Shown here one piece after another: positions 1 to 10,166 of a stretch of 42,112 nucleotides of DNA. The notes beneath the pieces were generated by a model. That model was not told the origin of the DNA. It was given only the letters and a program-made list of their open reading frames with translations, and did no database searches. A program made the translations under genes and the position numbers. Position 1 is the stretch's first letter. Each line of letters starts with the position of its first letter. This stretch comes from Saccharibacillus sp. CPCC 101409 (GTDB lineage: Bacteria; Bacillota; Bacilli; Paenibacillales; Paenibacillaceae), in the NCBI RefSeq assembly GCF_030518235.1, contig NZ_JAULSA010000027.1, forward strand, positions 1 to 42,112, in the 5' to 3' direction.

Positions 1-397
1 TTTAAAAGAAAGCACCATGTGCTCGTTTTGAAGCTTGGCGCTGGAATTTCAATTCGCTTTGCCCATAGGGGTCCGCGATTCTCATTCCGAACGTTGTCGA
101 TCCTTGATTACTCAAGAATCTTTATTTCTTACGACAACCGAAGCTATCGTAACTCCTCATTCACTATCCAGTTTTCAAAGAACAAACTTAGTTGAACGCC
201 CTGACTTTCATCAGTTCGTTCTGTCCCCGCCGTTCACCCATTCGCTCGCAGCAGCAACTCTTATATGTTAGCATGTTCGTTTTCGTTTGGCAAGCCTTTT
301 TTGAAATCTTTTTTTCGGCTTCTTTCGAAGCTTCCATCCGATCTCATCATCGCCCTGCTCCATTGTCCGAACCGCACCGGCTCTCTCTCGAGGCCGT
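1..397 (-). promoter_or_regulatory. rRNA operon leader (16S gene just off the left edge)
   Basis: Read on the minus strand, this stretch is transcribed from the strong promoter at 404-432 towards position 1 and has no credible coding frame. At 169-185 the minus strand reads TTGTTCTTTGAAAACTG, the boxA-like antitermination signal found in rRNA leaders and spacers of Bacillota, where NusB/NusE bind. Near the end (minus strand of 12-24) there is a small hairpin, AGCAC-ATG-GTGCT, of the kind near the mature 16S 5' end. No 16S sequence is visible, so the gene must start beyond the edge. A 16S-23S spacer is less likely because the promoter lies only about 220 nt upstream of boxA. The call is inferred from these signals. 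Confidence 0.75.
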
Positions 398-403
398 TCC
401 TAG

Positions 404-432
404 AATATATCATGCTGACAGACAGAAAGCAA
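404..432 (-). promoter_or_regulatory. Strong sigma-A promoter of the rRNA operon
   Basis: On the minus strand the -35 box is TTGCTT (427-432), the spacer is 17 nt (410-426) and the -10 box is TATATT (404-409). Just upstream (433-500) the minus strand is A/T-rich with A-tracts, resembling an UP element as expected for rRNA promoters. Transcription would start near 397 and run to the left, co-directional with replication. Confidence 0.8.
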
Positions 433-463
433 GCATTTATTTAGCCTTTTATCATTAATCTTT

Positions 464-499
464 TTATCTTCTGTTTTATTTTCTTATCTTCTGTTTTAT
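464..499. repeat. Short direct repeat upstream of the rRNA promoter
   Basis: The 16-mer TTATCTTCTGTTTTAT occurs at 464-479 and again at 484-499, a 20-bp period. On the minus strand it gives A-rich blocks two helical turns apart, upstream of the rRNA promoter, and could act as part of an UP-like region. Function is inferred. Confidence 0.6.
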
Positions 500-560
500 G
501 GTCATTTTCTTTTCCCTCATACCCCCGAGCGAAGTGAAGATGGGTTGAGCGACCTTTGGC

Positions 561-612
561 TTTTGTTTCCTCTCCGTTGAAGAATCATCTTCGAACAATA
601 GAGGAAACAAAA
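561..612. repeat. Perfect 13-bp inverted repeat with inner stem
   Basis: TTTTGTTTCCTCT at 561-573 is the exact reverse complement of 600-612. Inside, GAAGA (579-583) pairs with TCTTC (588-592) around an ATCA loop, so the whole can fold into a long two-part stem. Neither strand has a trailing T-run outside the stem, so it is not a textbook intrinsic terminator. It may still end or stabilise the HD-GYP transcript, which runs into it from the right. Confidence 0.6.
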
Positions 613-632
613 ACAACCGGAGCGAAACACAA

Positions 633-664
633 CTTCACGTAGCGTCACAGCTTCACGCAGCGTC
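633..664. repeat. 14-bp near-identical tandem repeat at the HD-GYP 3' end
   Basis: CTTCACGTAGCGTC (633-646) and CTTCACGCAGCGTC (651-664) differ at one base. The second copy touches the stop codon of the HD-GYP gene. Probably a small slippage duplication. Confidence 0.5.
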
Positions 665-1752
665 TACAATACCTCCAATATAAACAACCTGCGCTCCTGA
701 ATCAGATTAACGATCTCTCCATTGATGGATACGATCGGCCGGGTAGGCTGATGAGCATCGGCGTATACGATCTCGCCCACTTTGCGATTGCTCAGCTTGA
801 CGCGCGTTCCGAGCGACAGCTGGGTCGTATGCTGAATCAGCGTACGGACGATTGCCGGATCGAGTTTGCCGAACGAATCCTGCTCCAGCTGCTCCAGAAC
901 GAGATACGGCGAAGTCGCGCCTTGATAGCGGCGGTCCAGCGTCATCGCATGGAAGATATCCGCAACAGCGACGATTTTCGAATAGACGTGCTGTTTCTCC
1001 CCGGTCAGTTTAAACGGATAGCCGCTGCCGTCGATCCGCTCGTGATGCTGCAAAGCCGCCAGCAGGACGCCTTCCTGCAAAGCGGTTGCATTTTTGAGGA
1101 TCTGGTAGCCGTAAGTCGTATGGTTGTTCATTTCCGCTTTCTCGTCCGGCGCCAGCGGTTCGGGCTTATGCAGGATCTCCGGCGAGATCCGGACTTTGCC
1201 GATATCGTGCAGCAGTCCGGCCAGAGCGACCTGAATCCAGTTTTTCTGCGGAATATTCATCCAGCGGGCGAGCATATAAGAAGTCAGCGCGCACAGCACG
1301 GCGTGATGGTACACATAGTCGTGCTTGTCCGGCATTTTCGGCGTAAAACCCAGAATCCGGTACCCTTGAATCTGTTCGATCGTTTTCTCAAGCTGCGCCC
1401 GCCATTGGAAGATCGGAATCTCCATCGCCAGCACGGACGGAAATCCGTTTTTGATTAACGCCACCATCTGCTCGTATTCCTGCGCAAAGCTGCGTTCTTT
1501 AAAAGTCTTGCGCATCGATTCGATAGCCCGGGACTCGCTATTGGGGGCGTTTTCAGCGGATTCGGGAGTTCCCGGTTCGCTCGCCTGTCCTTCCTGGAGC
1601 TCGACGTGATCGATCAAAAACGCTCGCAGTACCTCCAGATCGCGCGGAAGCAGGACTCTGCCTTTTTGAAACAAAAGATTTCCTCTATCGGTATGCACAT
1701 CGGCCGCAATCTTCCTGCCTGCCTGTAATTCGTTCACCGGTACACTGATCAT
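664..1752 (-). CDS. HD-GYP domain protein, probable cyclic-di-GMP phosphodiesterase
   Basis: This 362-residue protein carries an HD-GYP domain in its C-terminal two thirds. The metal-binding HDIGK motif is at about residues 182-186 and HHERIDGSGYP, with the GYP signature, at about 236-246. HD-GYP proteins hydrolyse cyclic di-GMP, usually to GMP or pGpG. No membrane segment or receiver domain is visible, so it should be cytosolic. The N-terminal 110 residues (VNELQAGRKIAADV onward) resemble the small domain that often precedes HD-GYP. I chose ATG at 1752 because AAGAAAGGG lies 8 nt upstream. An in-frame GTG at 1761 would add three residues but overlaps that ribosome site. It sits downstream of gyrA behind a terminator and has its own promoter. 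Substrate is inferred from the family. Confidence 0.85.
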   Translation of the reverse strand: MISVPVNELQAGRKIAADVHTDRGNLLFQKGRVLLPRDLEVLRAFLIDHVELQEGQASEPGTPESAENAPNSESRAIESMRKTFKERSFAQEYEQMVALIKNGFPSVLAMEIPIFQWRAQLEKTIEQIQGYRILGFTPKMPDKHDYVYHHAVLCALTSYMLARWMNIPQKNWIQVALAGLLHDIGKVRISPEILHKPEPLAPDEKAEMNNHTTYGYQILKNATALQEGVLLAALQHHERIDGSGYPFKLTGEKQHVYSKIVAVADIFHAMTLDRRYQGATSPYLVLEQLEQDSFGKLDPAIVRTLIQHTTQLSLGTRVKLSNRKVGEIVYADAHQPTRPIVSINGEIVNLIQERRLFILEVL

Positions 1753-1880
1753 GGCCCGCACCCTTTCTTGCGTATGGTCAGGTTTCTATGCCGGCATGGT
1801 CTCCATGCGGGTCTCGAAGCTGTACGGCCTTTCGACGGTACGCCTAACCTTTTACAACTTTTGCTTGGTTTCTACTCCTG

Positions 1881-1909
1881 ATTATATGTCGTGATACCAA
1901 GAGCAACAA
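1881..1909 (-). promoter_or_regulatory. Probable promoter of the HD-GYP gene
   Basis: On the minus strand TTGTTG (1904-1909), a 17-nt spacer and a perfect TATAAT (1881-1886) lie about 130 nt upstream of the start codon. Confidence 0.65.
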
Positions 1910-1971
1910 TACCAAAAATATCCGAAATCTCAATGGAACCCACACTTTGTTTGCAAAGGGGCTTTTTACAT

Positions 1972-2001
1972 AAAAAAAGGGAGATCCGCTTCGGACCTCC
2001 C
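1972..2001 (-). terminator. Intrinsic terminator of gyrA
   Basis: On the minus strand GGGAGGTCCG (2001-1992), loop AAG, CGGATCTCCC (1988-1979) form a 10-bp stem with one G-U pair, followed by seven Ts (1978-1972). It starts 15 nt after the gyrA stop codon. Confidence 0.9.
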
Positions 2002-2016
2002 TGCTTTCGGTTCCCG

Positions 2017-4566
2017 TTATTCCATGCTTTCCGGGTCGCTGCCCAGCATATCCAGCATCGCTTTGGCTTCCACGTCGGATACGACCGTACCCGCCTGCTC
2101 TTCGGACAGCTCGCCGTCGCCCAGCTCGTCGTCCACCGGTTCTTCGCTCTTGTCGATGCGGCAGACGGTCGCCACGGCGTCGTCGTCGCGGGTATGAATC
2201 AGCTTTACGCCCTGCGCATAACGGCCCATCGAGGAGATGCCGTCCATGCTTGTACGAATCAGCGTGCCGCTTGTCGTGATAATCATCAAGTCCTCTTCGG
2301 ATTTGACGACTTTCAAGCTGGCGACCGGACCGTTCTTATCCGTGACGTTGATCGTTTTGATCCCTTTGCCGCCGCGGGTCTGAATCCGGTATTCGGCCAC
2401 CGGCGTACGCTTGCCGTAACCTTTGCTCGTAACGATCAGCACTTCGCGGTCTGGTTTGACGACGTCCATGCCGATTACGGTATCTTCGCCTTCGAGCGAG
2501 ATGCCTTTGACGCCTGTTGCGCCCCGGCCCATCGAACGTACATTGCCTTCCTTGAAACGGATCGACAGGCCCGATGCCGTGCCCATGATGATTTCCTGTT
2601 CGCCGTCGGTCCGTTTGACGCCGATCAGCGCATCGTCGTCGCGCAGCGTGATCGCGATCAGACCGCCTTTGCGGATATTGCTGTAATCGGTCAGCGGCGT
2701 CTTCTTCACGATCCCCCGGCAGGTCGCGAAGAACAGGAAGCGGTCTTCCTTGAACTCATGCACCGGAATAACCGCGTTGACCGACTCGCCCTGTTCGATC
2801 TGAATCAGGTTGATGATCGGTGTTCCGCGCGCGGTACGGCTGAGCTCCGGAATCTCGTACGCTTTGAGCCGGTAAACTTTGCCGCGGTCCGTAAAGAACA
2901 GCAGATGGTTGTGCGAGTTGGTCGCGAACAGATGCTCGACGAAATCCTCATCCTTCGTGCCCATTCCCATTACGCCGCGTCCGCCCCGTTTCTGGCTGCG
3001 GTACGTGGTCGCCGGAAGACGCTTGATATAGCCGGTATGCGAAATGGTGATGACCACTTCTTCCTGCGGAATCAGGTCTTCGTCCAGAATGCTGTCTTCG
3101 CCGACGGTAATCTCCGAACGGCGCTTGTCCGCGAAGCGTTCTTTGATCTCGTTCAGCTCGTCGCTGATAATTTGCAGCAGCAGGGCCTGGTCGGCCAGGA
3201 TCGCTTTGTATTCGCTGATCTTGGCCAGCAGCTCGTTGTATTCCGCTTCGATCTTCTCGCGTTCCAGGCCGGTCAGGCGCTGCAAACGCATATCGAGAAT
3301 CGCCTGCGTCTGCTCCTGGCTCAGCGCGAAGCGCTCGGTCAGCTGTTCGCGGGCCAGATCGGTCGTGCGCGAACCGCGGATAATCGCGATGACTTCGTCC
3401 AGGTGATCCAGCGCGATGCGCAGGCCGTCCAGGATATGGGCGCGCGCTTCCGCTTTGCGCAGATCGAATTCCGTCCGGCGGCGTACGACTTCTTTCTGGT
3501 GCTCCAGATAGTGGTACAGCACGTCGCGCAGATTCAGAATCTTCGGTTCGTTATTGACGATCGCCAGCATATTGACGCCGAACGTCGACTGCATCGCCGT
3601 ATGGCGGTAGAGGTTGTTCAGCACAACGCTCGGATTCACGTCGCGGCGCAGCTCGATTACGATCCGCATCCCGTTGCGGTCGGATTCGTCGCGCAGGTCG
3701 GTAATGCCGTCGAGTCTTTTCTCGCGTACCAATTCGGCAATCTTCTCGACCAGGCGCGCTTTATTCACCTGGTAAGGGATCTCCGTCACGATAATGCGCG
3801 CTTTGTTGCCCAATTCTTCGATATCGGCTTTGGCGCGCATCGTGATCGAACCCCGGCCCGTCTGATACGCCTGGCGAATGCCGGAGCGGCCGATAATATA
3901 ACCCGCCGTAGGGAAGTCCGGTCCCTGGATATAGTCCATCAGATCGAGCGGCGTCAGATCCGGATTCTCGATCAGCGCCTGCACGCCGTCGATGACTTCG
4001 CCCAGATTGTGCGGCGGAATATTCGTCGCCATCCCGACCGCGATCCCCGATACGCCGTTGACCAGCAGATTCGGGTAACGCGCCGGCAGCACGACCGGCT
4101 CGTGTTCTTCGCCGTCGTAGTTGTCCTGGAAATCGATCGTTTCCTTGTTGATATCGCGCAGCATTTCCATCGCGACTTTGGACAAACGCGCTTCCGTATA
4201 CCGCATCGCCGCGGCGCCGTCGCCGTCGATGGAACCGAAGTTGCCGTGGCCGTTGACCAGCATATAGCGCATGGAGAAATCCTGCGCCATGCGGACCATC
4301 GTCTCGTAAACGGCGGAGTCGCCGTGCGGGTGGTACTTGCCGATAACTTCGCCGACGATTCTGGCCGATTTCTTGAACGGTTTATCCGGCGACATCCCGA
4401 GTTCCGACATTGCATAGAGAACCCGTCTGTGAACCGGCTTCAATCCGTCCCTGACATCCGGCAGCGCGCGGCTGACGATGATGCTCATTGCATAATCCAT
4501 AAAGGATTCGCGCATCTCAACACCGATATCCCGGTCGTTGACCTGCGATCTTTGTTCTTCCGCCAT
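2017..4566 (-). CDS. gyrA: DNA gyrase subunit A
   Basis: This 849-residue protein is the breakage-reunion subunit of DNA gyrase, which forms A2B2 with GyrB and puts negative supercoils into DNA using ATP. The active-site tyrosine is Y123 in [11 protein letters not shown]. The quinolone-resistance region reads [12 protein letters not shown] with S84 and E88, the usual drug-sensitive residues. The GyrA box QKRGGRG, needed for DNA wrapping, is at 525-531, followed by the C-terminal beta-pinwheel repeats. The acidic tail is typical of Paenibacillaceae and explains a length slightly above the 820-residue Bacillus enzyme. GGGAGG lies 6 nt before the ATG. It follows gyrB with a 362-nt gap holding the gyrB terminator and a separate promoter, so gyrA can be transcribed on its own. 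Confidence 0.98.
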   Translation of the reverse strand: MAEEQRSQVNDRDIGVEMRESFMDYAMSIIVSRALPDVRDGLKPVHRRVLYAMSELGMSPDKPFKKSARIVGEVIGKYHPHGDSAVYETMVRMAQDFSMRYMLVNGHGNFGSIDGDGAAAMRYTEARLSKVAMEMLRDINKETIDFQDNYDGEEHEPVVLPARYPNLLVNGVSGIAVGMATNIPPHNLGEVIDGVQALIENPDLTPLDLMDYIQGPDFPTAGYIIGRSGIRQAYQTGRGSITMRAKADIEELGNKARIIVTEIPYQVNKARLVEKIAELVREKRLDGITDLRDESDRNGMRIVIELRRDVNPSVVLNNLYRHTAMQSTFGVNMLAIVNNEPKILNLRDVLYHYLEHQKEVVRRRTEFDLRKAEARAHILDGLRIALDHLDEVIAIIRGSRTTDLAREQLTERFALSQEQTQAILDMRLQRLTGLEREKIEAEYNELLAKISEYKAILADQALLLQIISDELNEIKERFADKRRSEITVGEDSILDEDLIPQEEVVITISHTGYIKRLPATTYRSQKRGGRGVMGMGTKDEDFVEHLFATNSHNHLLFFTDRGKVYRLKAYEIPELSRTARGTPIINLIQIEQGESVNAVIPVHEFKEDRFLFFATCRGIVKKTPLTDYSNIRKGGLIAITLRDDDALIGVKRTDGEQEIIMGTASGLSIRFKEGNVRSMGRGATGVKGISLEGEDTVIGMDVVKPDREVLIVTSKGYGKRTPVAEYRIQTRGGKGIKTINVTDKNGPVASLKVVKSEEDLMIITTSGTLIRTSMDGISSMGRYAQGVKLIHTRDDDAVATVCRIDKSEEPVDDELGDGELSEEQAGTVVSDVEAKAMLDMLGSDPESME

Positions 4567-4763
4567 GACTGCCTCCCTCTATCTGGATGCCGCTTCAAGC
4601 CGATTGCTTCCCGGTGCCGTTGTCGCATTCGTGAGCAAAACGGGGCTTGGAGCGGCATCGTCTTTGCCTGCATAACCGCTTGGAGTCCTGCTTTTGTATT
4701 TGAAAATAAAGCCTTGAAATCATTTTGCAAACGCCCGGAATATGCGGCTCCCACATCCTTATT

Positions 4764-4772
4764 ATTATACCA
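4764..4772 (-). promoter_or_regulatory. Probable extended -10 promoter of gyrA
   Basis: The minus strand reads TGGTATAAT (4772-4764), a perfect -10 box with the TGn extension; no good -35 is seen at 17 nt. This lies in the 362-nt gyrB-gyrA gap and leaves a 5' leader of about 190 nt. Apart from this promoter and the gyrB terminator I see nothing else in the gap. Confidence 0.6.
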
Positions 4773-4855
4773 TTAATCCGAGCAAATGTGCGTATTTTAT
4801 GCCGGAAAAGGAAGGCAAAAAAGATGTTTTTTCCGCATTCCTATGCGTTTTATAC

Positions 4856-4907
4856 AAAAAAGGAGAGGCGCTCCCCCGCGGGCCGCCCCTCCTTCGTCCC
4901 TCTCCTT
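4856..4907 (-). terminator. Intrinsic terminator of gyrB
   Basis: On the minus strand AAGGAGAGG (4907-4899) pairs perfectly with CCTCTCCTT (4868-4860) around a GC-rich loop and runs into a T-tract (to 4856). It begins about 20 nt after the gyrB stop. Confidence 0.8.
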
Positions 4908-4928
4908 GAAACGGAGAAAAATCCGGTG

Positions 4929-6998
<2,070 letters not shown>

Positions 6999-7071
6999 CT
7001 ATGGTTCGCCGGCTCTTGTCCGGAAGCGAAACGGCTGCGTCCCGAAGGCGCGCGTACCGGTACGGTTCGTT

Positions 7072-7323
7072 TTAGAGTCCCGTGCTGAACGTTTTCGAGC
7101 GCTTTTTCAGCGTTGCCGACGAGATCGGCGAGTAATAGACGACCGACTTGGTGACCACGATCGATTTGGCTTCTTCTTCGCCGATCGACTCCACCTTTTT
7201 ATTTTCCTTGGCGGCGCTGACGAACTGCTTGGAGATGCGCGAAGACTTTTCGATCGAAACGTCGAATATGGCGACAAGCTCCGAAGAACGGATAATTTTT
7301 TCCCCGCCCAAATGAATATACAT
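7072..7323 (-). CDS. remB: RemB/YaaB-like extracellular matrix regulatory protein (DUF370)
   Basis: This 83-residue protein starts MYIHLGGEKIIRSSELVAIFD, the typical start of the DUF370 family that includes RemA and RemB (YaaB) of Bacillus. RemA/RemB are small oligomeric DNA-binding activators of biofilm-matrix genes. Its place between recF and gyrB is the conserved yaaB position and supports RemB over RemA. AAGGAGG precedes the ATG, about 13 nt away. It lies 31 nt after recF and is probably co-transcribed with it. Target genes cannot be inferred here. Confidence 0.88.
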   Translation of the reverse strand: MYIHLGGEKIIRSSELVAIFDVSIEKSSRISKQFVSAAKENKKVESIGEEEAKSIVVTKSVVYYSPISSATLKKRSKTFSTGL

Positions 7324-7354
7324 AAGACTCGAAAGCCTCCTTCAACACGCTTGG

Positions 7355-8464
7355 CTACGATTCGACATGCCCCTGGCTGACCTGGTAAATGTGCGCGCCC
7401 TGCAGCTTCTCCGCATGGATCGTCTCGATCCCCGTCGCGGTAATAAACGTCTGCACCCGGCTCTGGAACGTTTCGATCAGCTGCGTCTGCCGGTACGGAT
7501 CAAGCTCCGACAGCACGTCGTCGAGCAGCAGAATCGGGTACTCGCCGATCTCTTCGTGAATAAGTTCGATCTCGGCCAGTTTGAGTGAAAGCGCGGTCGT
7601 GCGCTGCTGGCCCTGCGAGCCGAAGCTGTGCACTTCCTTGTCGTTGATAAAAAAGCTCAGGTCGTCGCGATGGGGACCGGCGAGCGTCGTTCCCCGGCGG
7701 ATTTCCTGTTCGCGCACTTGTGATAATTTTATCATAAATTGTTCCAATAAGACAGCTTCATCTTCTTCTTCGGCTTCCCCGAACGACGGCACGTAGCGCA
7801 GCGCCAGATCCTCCGTCCCGCCCGTTATCCCCTTGTGGATATCCTGCGCCCAGATCCGGAGCTTGCGGATAAACCGCTTGCGGCGGCGGACGATATTCGC
7901 CCCGTGTTCCGCCAGCTGCTCGTTCCAGATCTCCATCATCACCGGATCGGGCGTTTTGCCGTAGGACTGCTTGAGCATATTGTTGCGCTGCACCAGCACT
8001 TTCTGATACTGCTGCAGATGGAACAGATAGCTCGGCTGCACCTGACCGATCTCCATATCCAGGAACCGCCGCCGGATGCCGGGCGTTCCTTTGACGATCT
8101 CCAGGTCCTCGGGCGCGAACATTACGGCGTTCAGCGTGCCGATGAAGTCGCTCAGCTTGCGCTGCTCCAGCCCGTTGATTTTCGCTTTTTTGCCTTTGGG
8201 CGACAGCGTGAGCTCCAGATGGACGCTGCCGTATTTCTTCTCGACGCTGCAGCCGGCATACGCCGTATCCTGGCCGAACGCGATCAGTTCCCGGTCTTTG
8301 GCGGTACGGTGCGATTTGGTCAGCGCGAGCACGAACAGCGATTCCAGCATATTCGTTTTGCCCTGCGCGTTGCGGCCGATCATCAGGTTCACGCTGCCGA
8401 AGTTTTCCAGTTTCAACTCGTCGTAGTTGCGGTAATTCTTGAGTGCCATGTCTCTAACTTGCAC
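7355..8464 (-). CDS. recF: DNA replication and repair protein RecF
   Basis: RecF is an SMC/ABC-type ATPase that helps load RecA on gapped DNA through RecO and RecR. The 369-residue product has Walker A GRNAQGKTN near residue 32, the signature FGSQGQQRT, and Walker B ILLLDDVLSELD. The ending is also RecF-like. I chose the GTG at 8464 (MQVRDMALKNYRNYDEL) because it gives the family N-terminus and length and has AGGAGG 11 nt upstream. The frame is open to 8530, but that extension looks random, and starting at the internal ATG (8449) would cut the first beta strand. It belongs to the dnaA-dnaN-yaaA-recF-remB-gyrB string. Confidence 0.95.
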   Translation of the reverse strand: MQVRDMALKNYRNYDELKLENFGSVNLMIGRNAQGKTNMLESLFVLALTKSHRTAKDRELIAFGQDTAYAGCSVEKKYGSVHLELTLSPKGKKAKINGLEQRKLSDFIGTLNAVMFAPEDLEIVKGTPGIRRRFLDMEIGQVQPSYLFHLQQYQKVLVQRNNMLKQSYGKTPDPVMMEIWNEQLAEHGANIVRRRKRFIRKLRIWAQDIHKGITGGTEDLALRYVPSFGEAEEEDEAVLLEQFMIKLSQVREQEIRRGTTLAGPHRDDLSFFINDKEVHSFGSQGQQRTTALSLKLAEIELIHEEIGEYPILLLDDVLSELDPYRQTQLIETFQSRVQTFITATGIETIHAEKLQGAHIYQVSQGHVES

Positions 8465-8609
8465 GCGATTCCAAGCCTCCTGTGCGCCCGCCGCAAAATG
8501 GAAGACGAGGCCGCATTTGCCCGTTCGCAAAGCCGCCCCGTCTCTGTGATCTTTTGTCTGTCTGCCGATTATACATATTTTACGGTCGCTTTACGCTGAC
8601 GGAGAGCTT

Positions 8610-8828
8610 TCAGCCTTCGCTGACGACTTTGAACGATCCTTCGCCGTCCACGTCGACCGTATCGCCCGGGTACAGCTTGCGCCCCCGGCGCTCTTCGCTT
8701 TCTCCGTTGACTTTGATCATGCCTTCGGCGATCAGCATCTTGGCGCTGCCTCCGGTGGAGATGCAGTTCGCCAGCTTCAGAAAAGTATCGAGCTTGATAT
8801 ATTCCGTACGGATGGATACTTCATTCAT
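8610..8828 (-). CDS. yaaA: S4-domain RNA-binding protein YaaA
   Basis: A 72-residue protein that is almost entirely an S4-like RNA-binding domain (IKLDTFLKLANCISTGGSAKMLI, then the ERRGRKLYPGDTVDV segment). It matches the small YaaA/YlmH-like proteins encoded between dnaN and recF in Bacillota; a ribosome-related role is known only by family. ATG at 8828 has AAGGAAGG 7 nt upstream and gives the family start. ATG at 8831 is one residue longer, and ATG at 8858 would add ten residues without a ribosome site. Confidence 0.92.
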   Translation of the reverse strand: MNEVSIRTEYIKLDTFLKLANCISTGGSAKMLIAEGMIKVNGESEERRGRKLYPGDTVDVDGEGSFKVVSEG

Positions 8829-8865
8829 CATTTTGCCTTCCTTTCGTGCTTGTGTCAAAAAGAAA

Positions 8866-10008
8866 TCAGTTCGTCGTGCGGTAAGGCAGGATGATGTACA
8901 AACTGCGGCTGTCGTCGGTCGGTTCGATAATGATCGGGCTCATGACGCCGGTGAAGCGGATCGTCAGCTGCTCGCTTTCGATGACTTTCAGCACATCGAG
9001 CATGTATTTGGAGTTGAACGAGAGGCGAAGCTGTTCGCCTTCGAATTCGCGCAGTTCGATCTCTTCTTTGACCCGTCCGAGTTCGGTGGAGCTGGACGAG
9101 ATTTCGAGGCCGCCTTCTTCGAGCGTCTGCATGCGGACGATATTCGTTTTTTCTTCGCGCGACAGCAGGTAAGCGCGGTCGATCGACTCGCTCAGCTTTT
9201 TGGTGTCGAGCAGCAGGCGCGTTTTGTGGCTGGACGGAATGATCTTCGATGTGTCCGGATACAGCCCGTCCAGGATGCGCGAATAGAACAGCACGCGATC
9301 GACTTTGAACAGCACCTGGTTGTCGGCGACGACGATATCCACAAGGGTGTTCTGGTCGGGAATGATCTTGCTCAGTTCGTTCAGCGTTTTGCCGGAAATG
9401 ACGATATTGTTGAACTCGACTTCTTCCGCGCCTTCGAGGCGGACGGTCCGCGTCGCCAGGCGGTGACGGTCGGTCGCGACGAATTTGAGCTGGCCTTCTT
9501 TGAGGCTCCACATAACGCCCGTCAGAATCGGGGTCGTCTCCTGCGTCGAAATGGAGAAGCCCGTTTGGCGGATCATATGCCGCAGCAGATCGCCGGGTAC
9601 GGACAGTACGCGGTTTTCTTCGATGTTCGGCAGAACCGGGAATTCTTCCGGGTCCAGACCGACGAGCTGGATATCCGTTGCGCCCGCGCGGATAAACGTT
9701 TGAAACCCGCTGCCGACCTCCATTTCAATCTCCTGGGTCGGCAGCTTTTTGATAATTTCCACGAAAAATTTGGCCGGGAGCACGACGCTGCCGACTTTCT
9801 CCACGGTCACGACCGTTTTGTTGTCTTCTTCCGCCGGAATAAAAGCCTGGATCGAAATATCCGTATCGCTGGCCGTCAGGGTGACGCCGTGATAAGCTAC
9901 GTCGAATTTAATCCCGCCGAGAATCGGAATCGTGGTTCGGCTGGAAATGGCTTTGGATACATGCTGGATGGCGTCGTTGAGATGCGGTTTGGAAATACTG
10001 ATCTTCAT
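8866..10008 (-). CDS. dnaN: DNA polymerase III beta subunit (sliding clamp)
   Basis: DnaN forms the dimeric ring that tethers the replicative polymerase to DNA. The 380-residue length and three successive clamp domains are as expected: it starts MKISISKPHLNDAIQHVSKA, middle domain near FVEIIKKLPTQEIEMEV, and the ending SRSLYIILPYRTT matches the family C-terminus. ATG at 10008 has AGGAG 7 nt upstream. An open extension to 10134 crosses the origin DnaA boxes and is not credible. It follows dnaA by 158 nt containing origin sequences, so transcription of dnaN passes through the unwinding region. Confidence 0.97.
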   Translation of the reverse strand: MKISISKPHLNDAIQHVSKAISSRTTIPILGGIKFDVAYHGVTLTASDTDISIQAFIPAEEDNKTVVTVEKVGSVVLPAKFFVEIIKKLPTQEIEMEVGSGFQTFIRAGATDIQLVGLDPEEFPVLPNIEENRVLSVPGDLLRHMIRQTGFSISTQETTPILTGVMWSLKEGQLKFVATDRHRLATRTVRLEGAEEVEFNNIVISGKTLNELSKIIPDQNTLVDIVVADNQVLFKVDRVLFYSRILDGLYPDTSKIIPSSHKTRLLLDTKKLSESIDRAYLLSREEKTNIVRMQTLEEGGLEISSSSTELGRVKEEIELREFEGEQLRLSFNSKYMLDVLKVIESEQLTIRFTGVMSPIIIEPTDDSRSLYIILPYRTTN

Positions 10009-10040
10009 TTCGTCACTCCTGTATAAAAGAATATATTCTT

Positions 10041-10153
10041 TAAGATCTTTATAGTAAAAGTAGTAGGGACCCTGCATATGTGGATAACCTGCGCAAACGC
10101 CCGGCAAACATAACAAAACGAAGCCTATCCACATGTGTATAAGTTGTGCATAG
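10041..10153. other. oriC: oriC part 2: DnaA boxes and unwinding region between dnaA and dnaN
   Basis: A perfect DnaA box TGTGGATAA is at 10079-10087. Further boxes are CTATCCACA (10125-10133, one mismatch), TGTGTATAA (10134-10142, one mismatch) and TGTGCATAG (10145-10153, two mismatches). TGTGGACAA (10199-10207) lies just inside dnaA. Next to the perfect box is a GC-rich block (10066-10075). Then the minus strand reads CTA-CTA-CTT-TTA-CTA, the DnaA-trio pattern described for the Bacillus basal unwinding system. AT-rich DNA (10021-10055) follows. Box, GC block and trios are in the same order and orientation as in B. subtilis. The function as the opening site is inferred from that match. Confidence 0.85.
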
Positions 10154-10166
10154 GCTTTTCGTTTAT

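Noticed and set aside
1891..4776. A very long open frame on the plus strand opposite gyrA, and similar ones opposite gyrB, dnaN, dnaA, mnmG and gdpP
   Set aside because: Mirror frames arise from GC-rich codon bias of the real gene; they lack ribosome sites and family resemblance.
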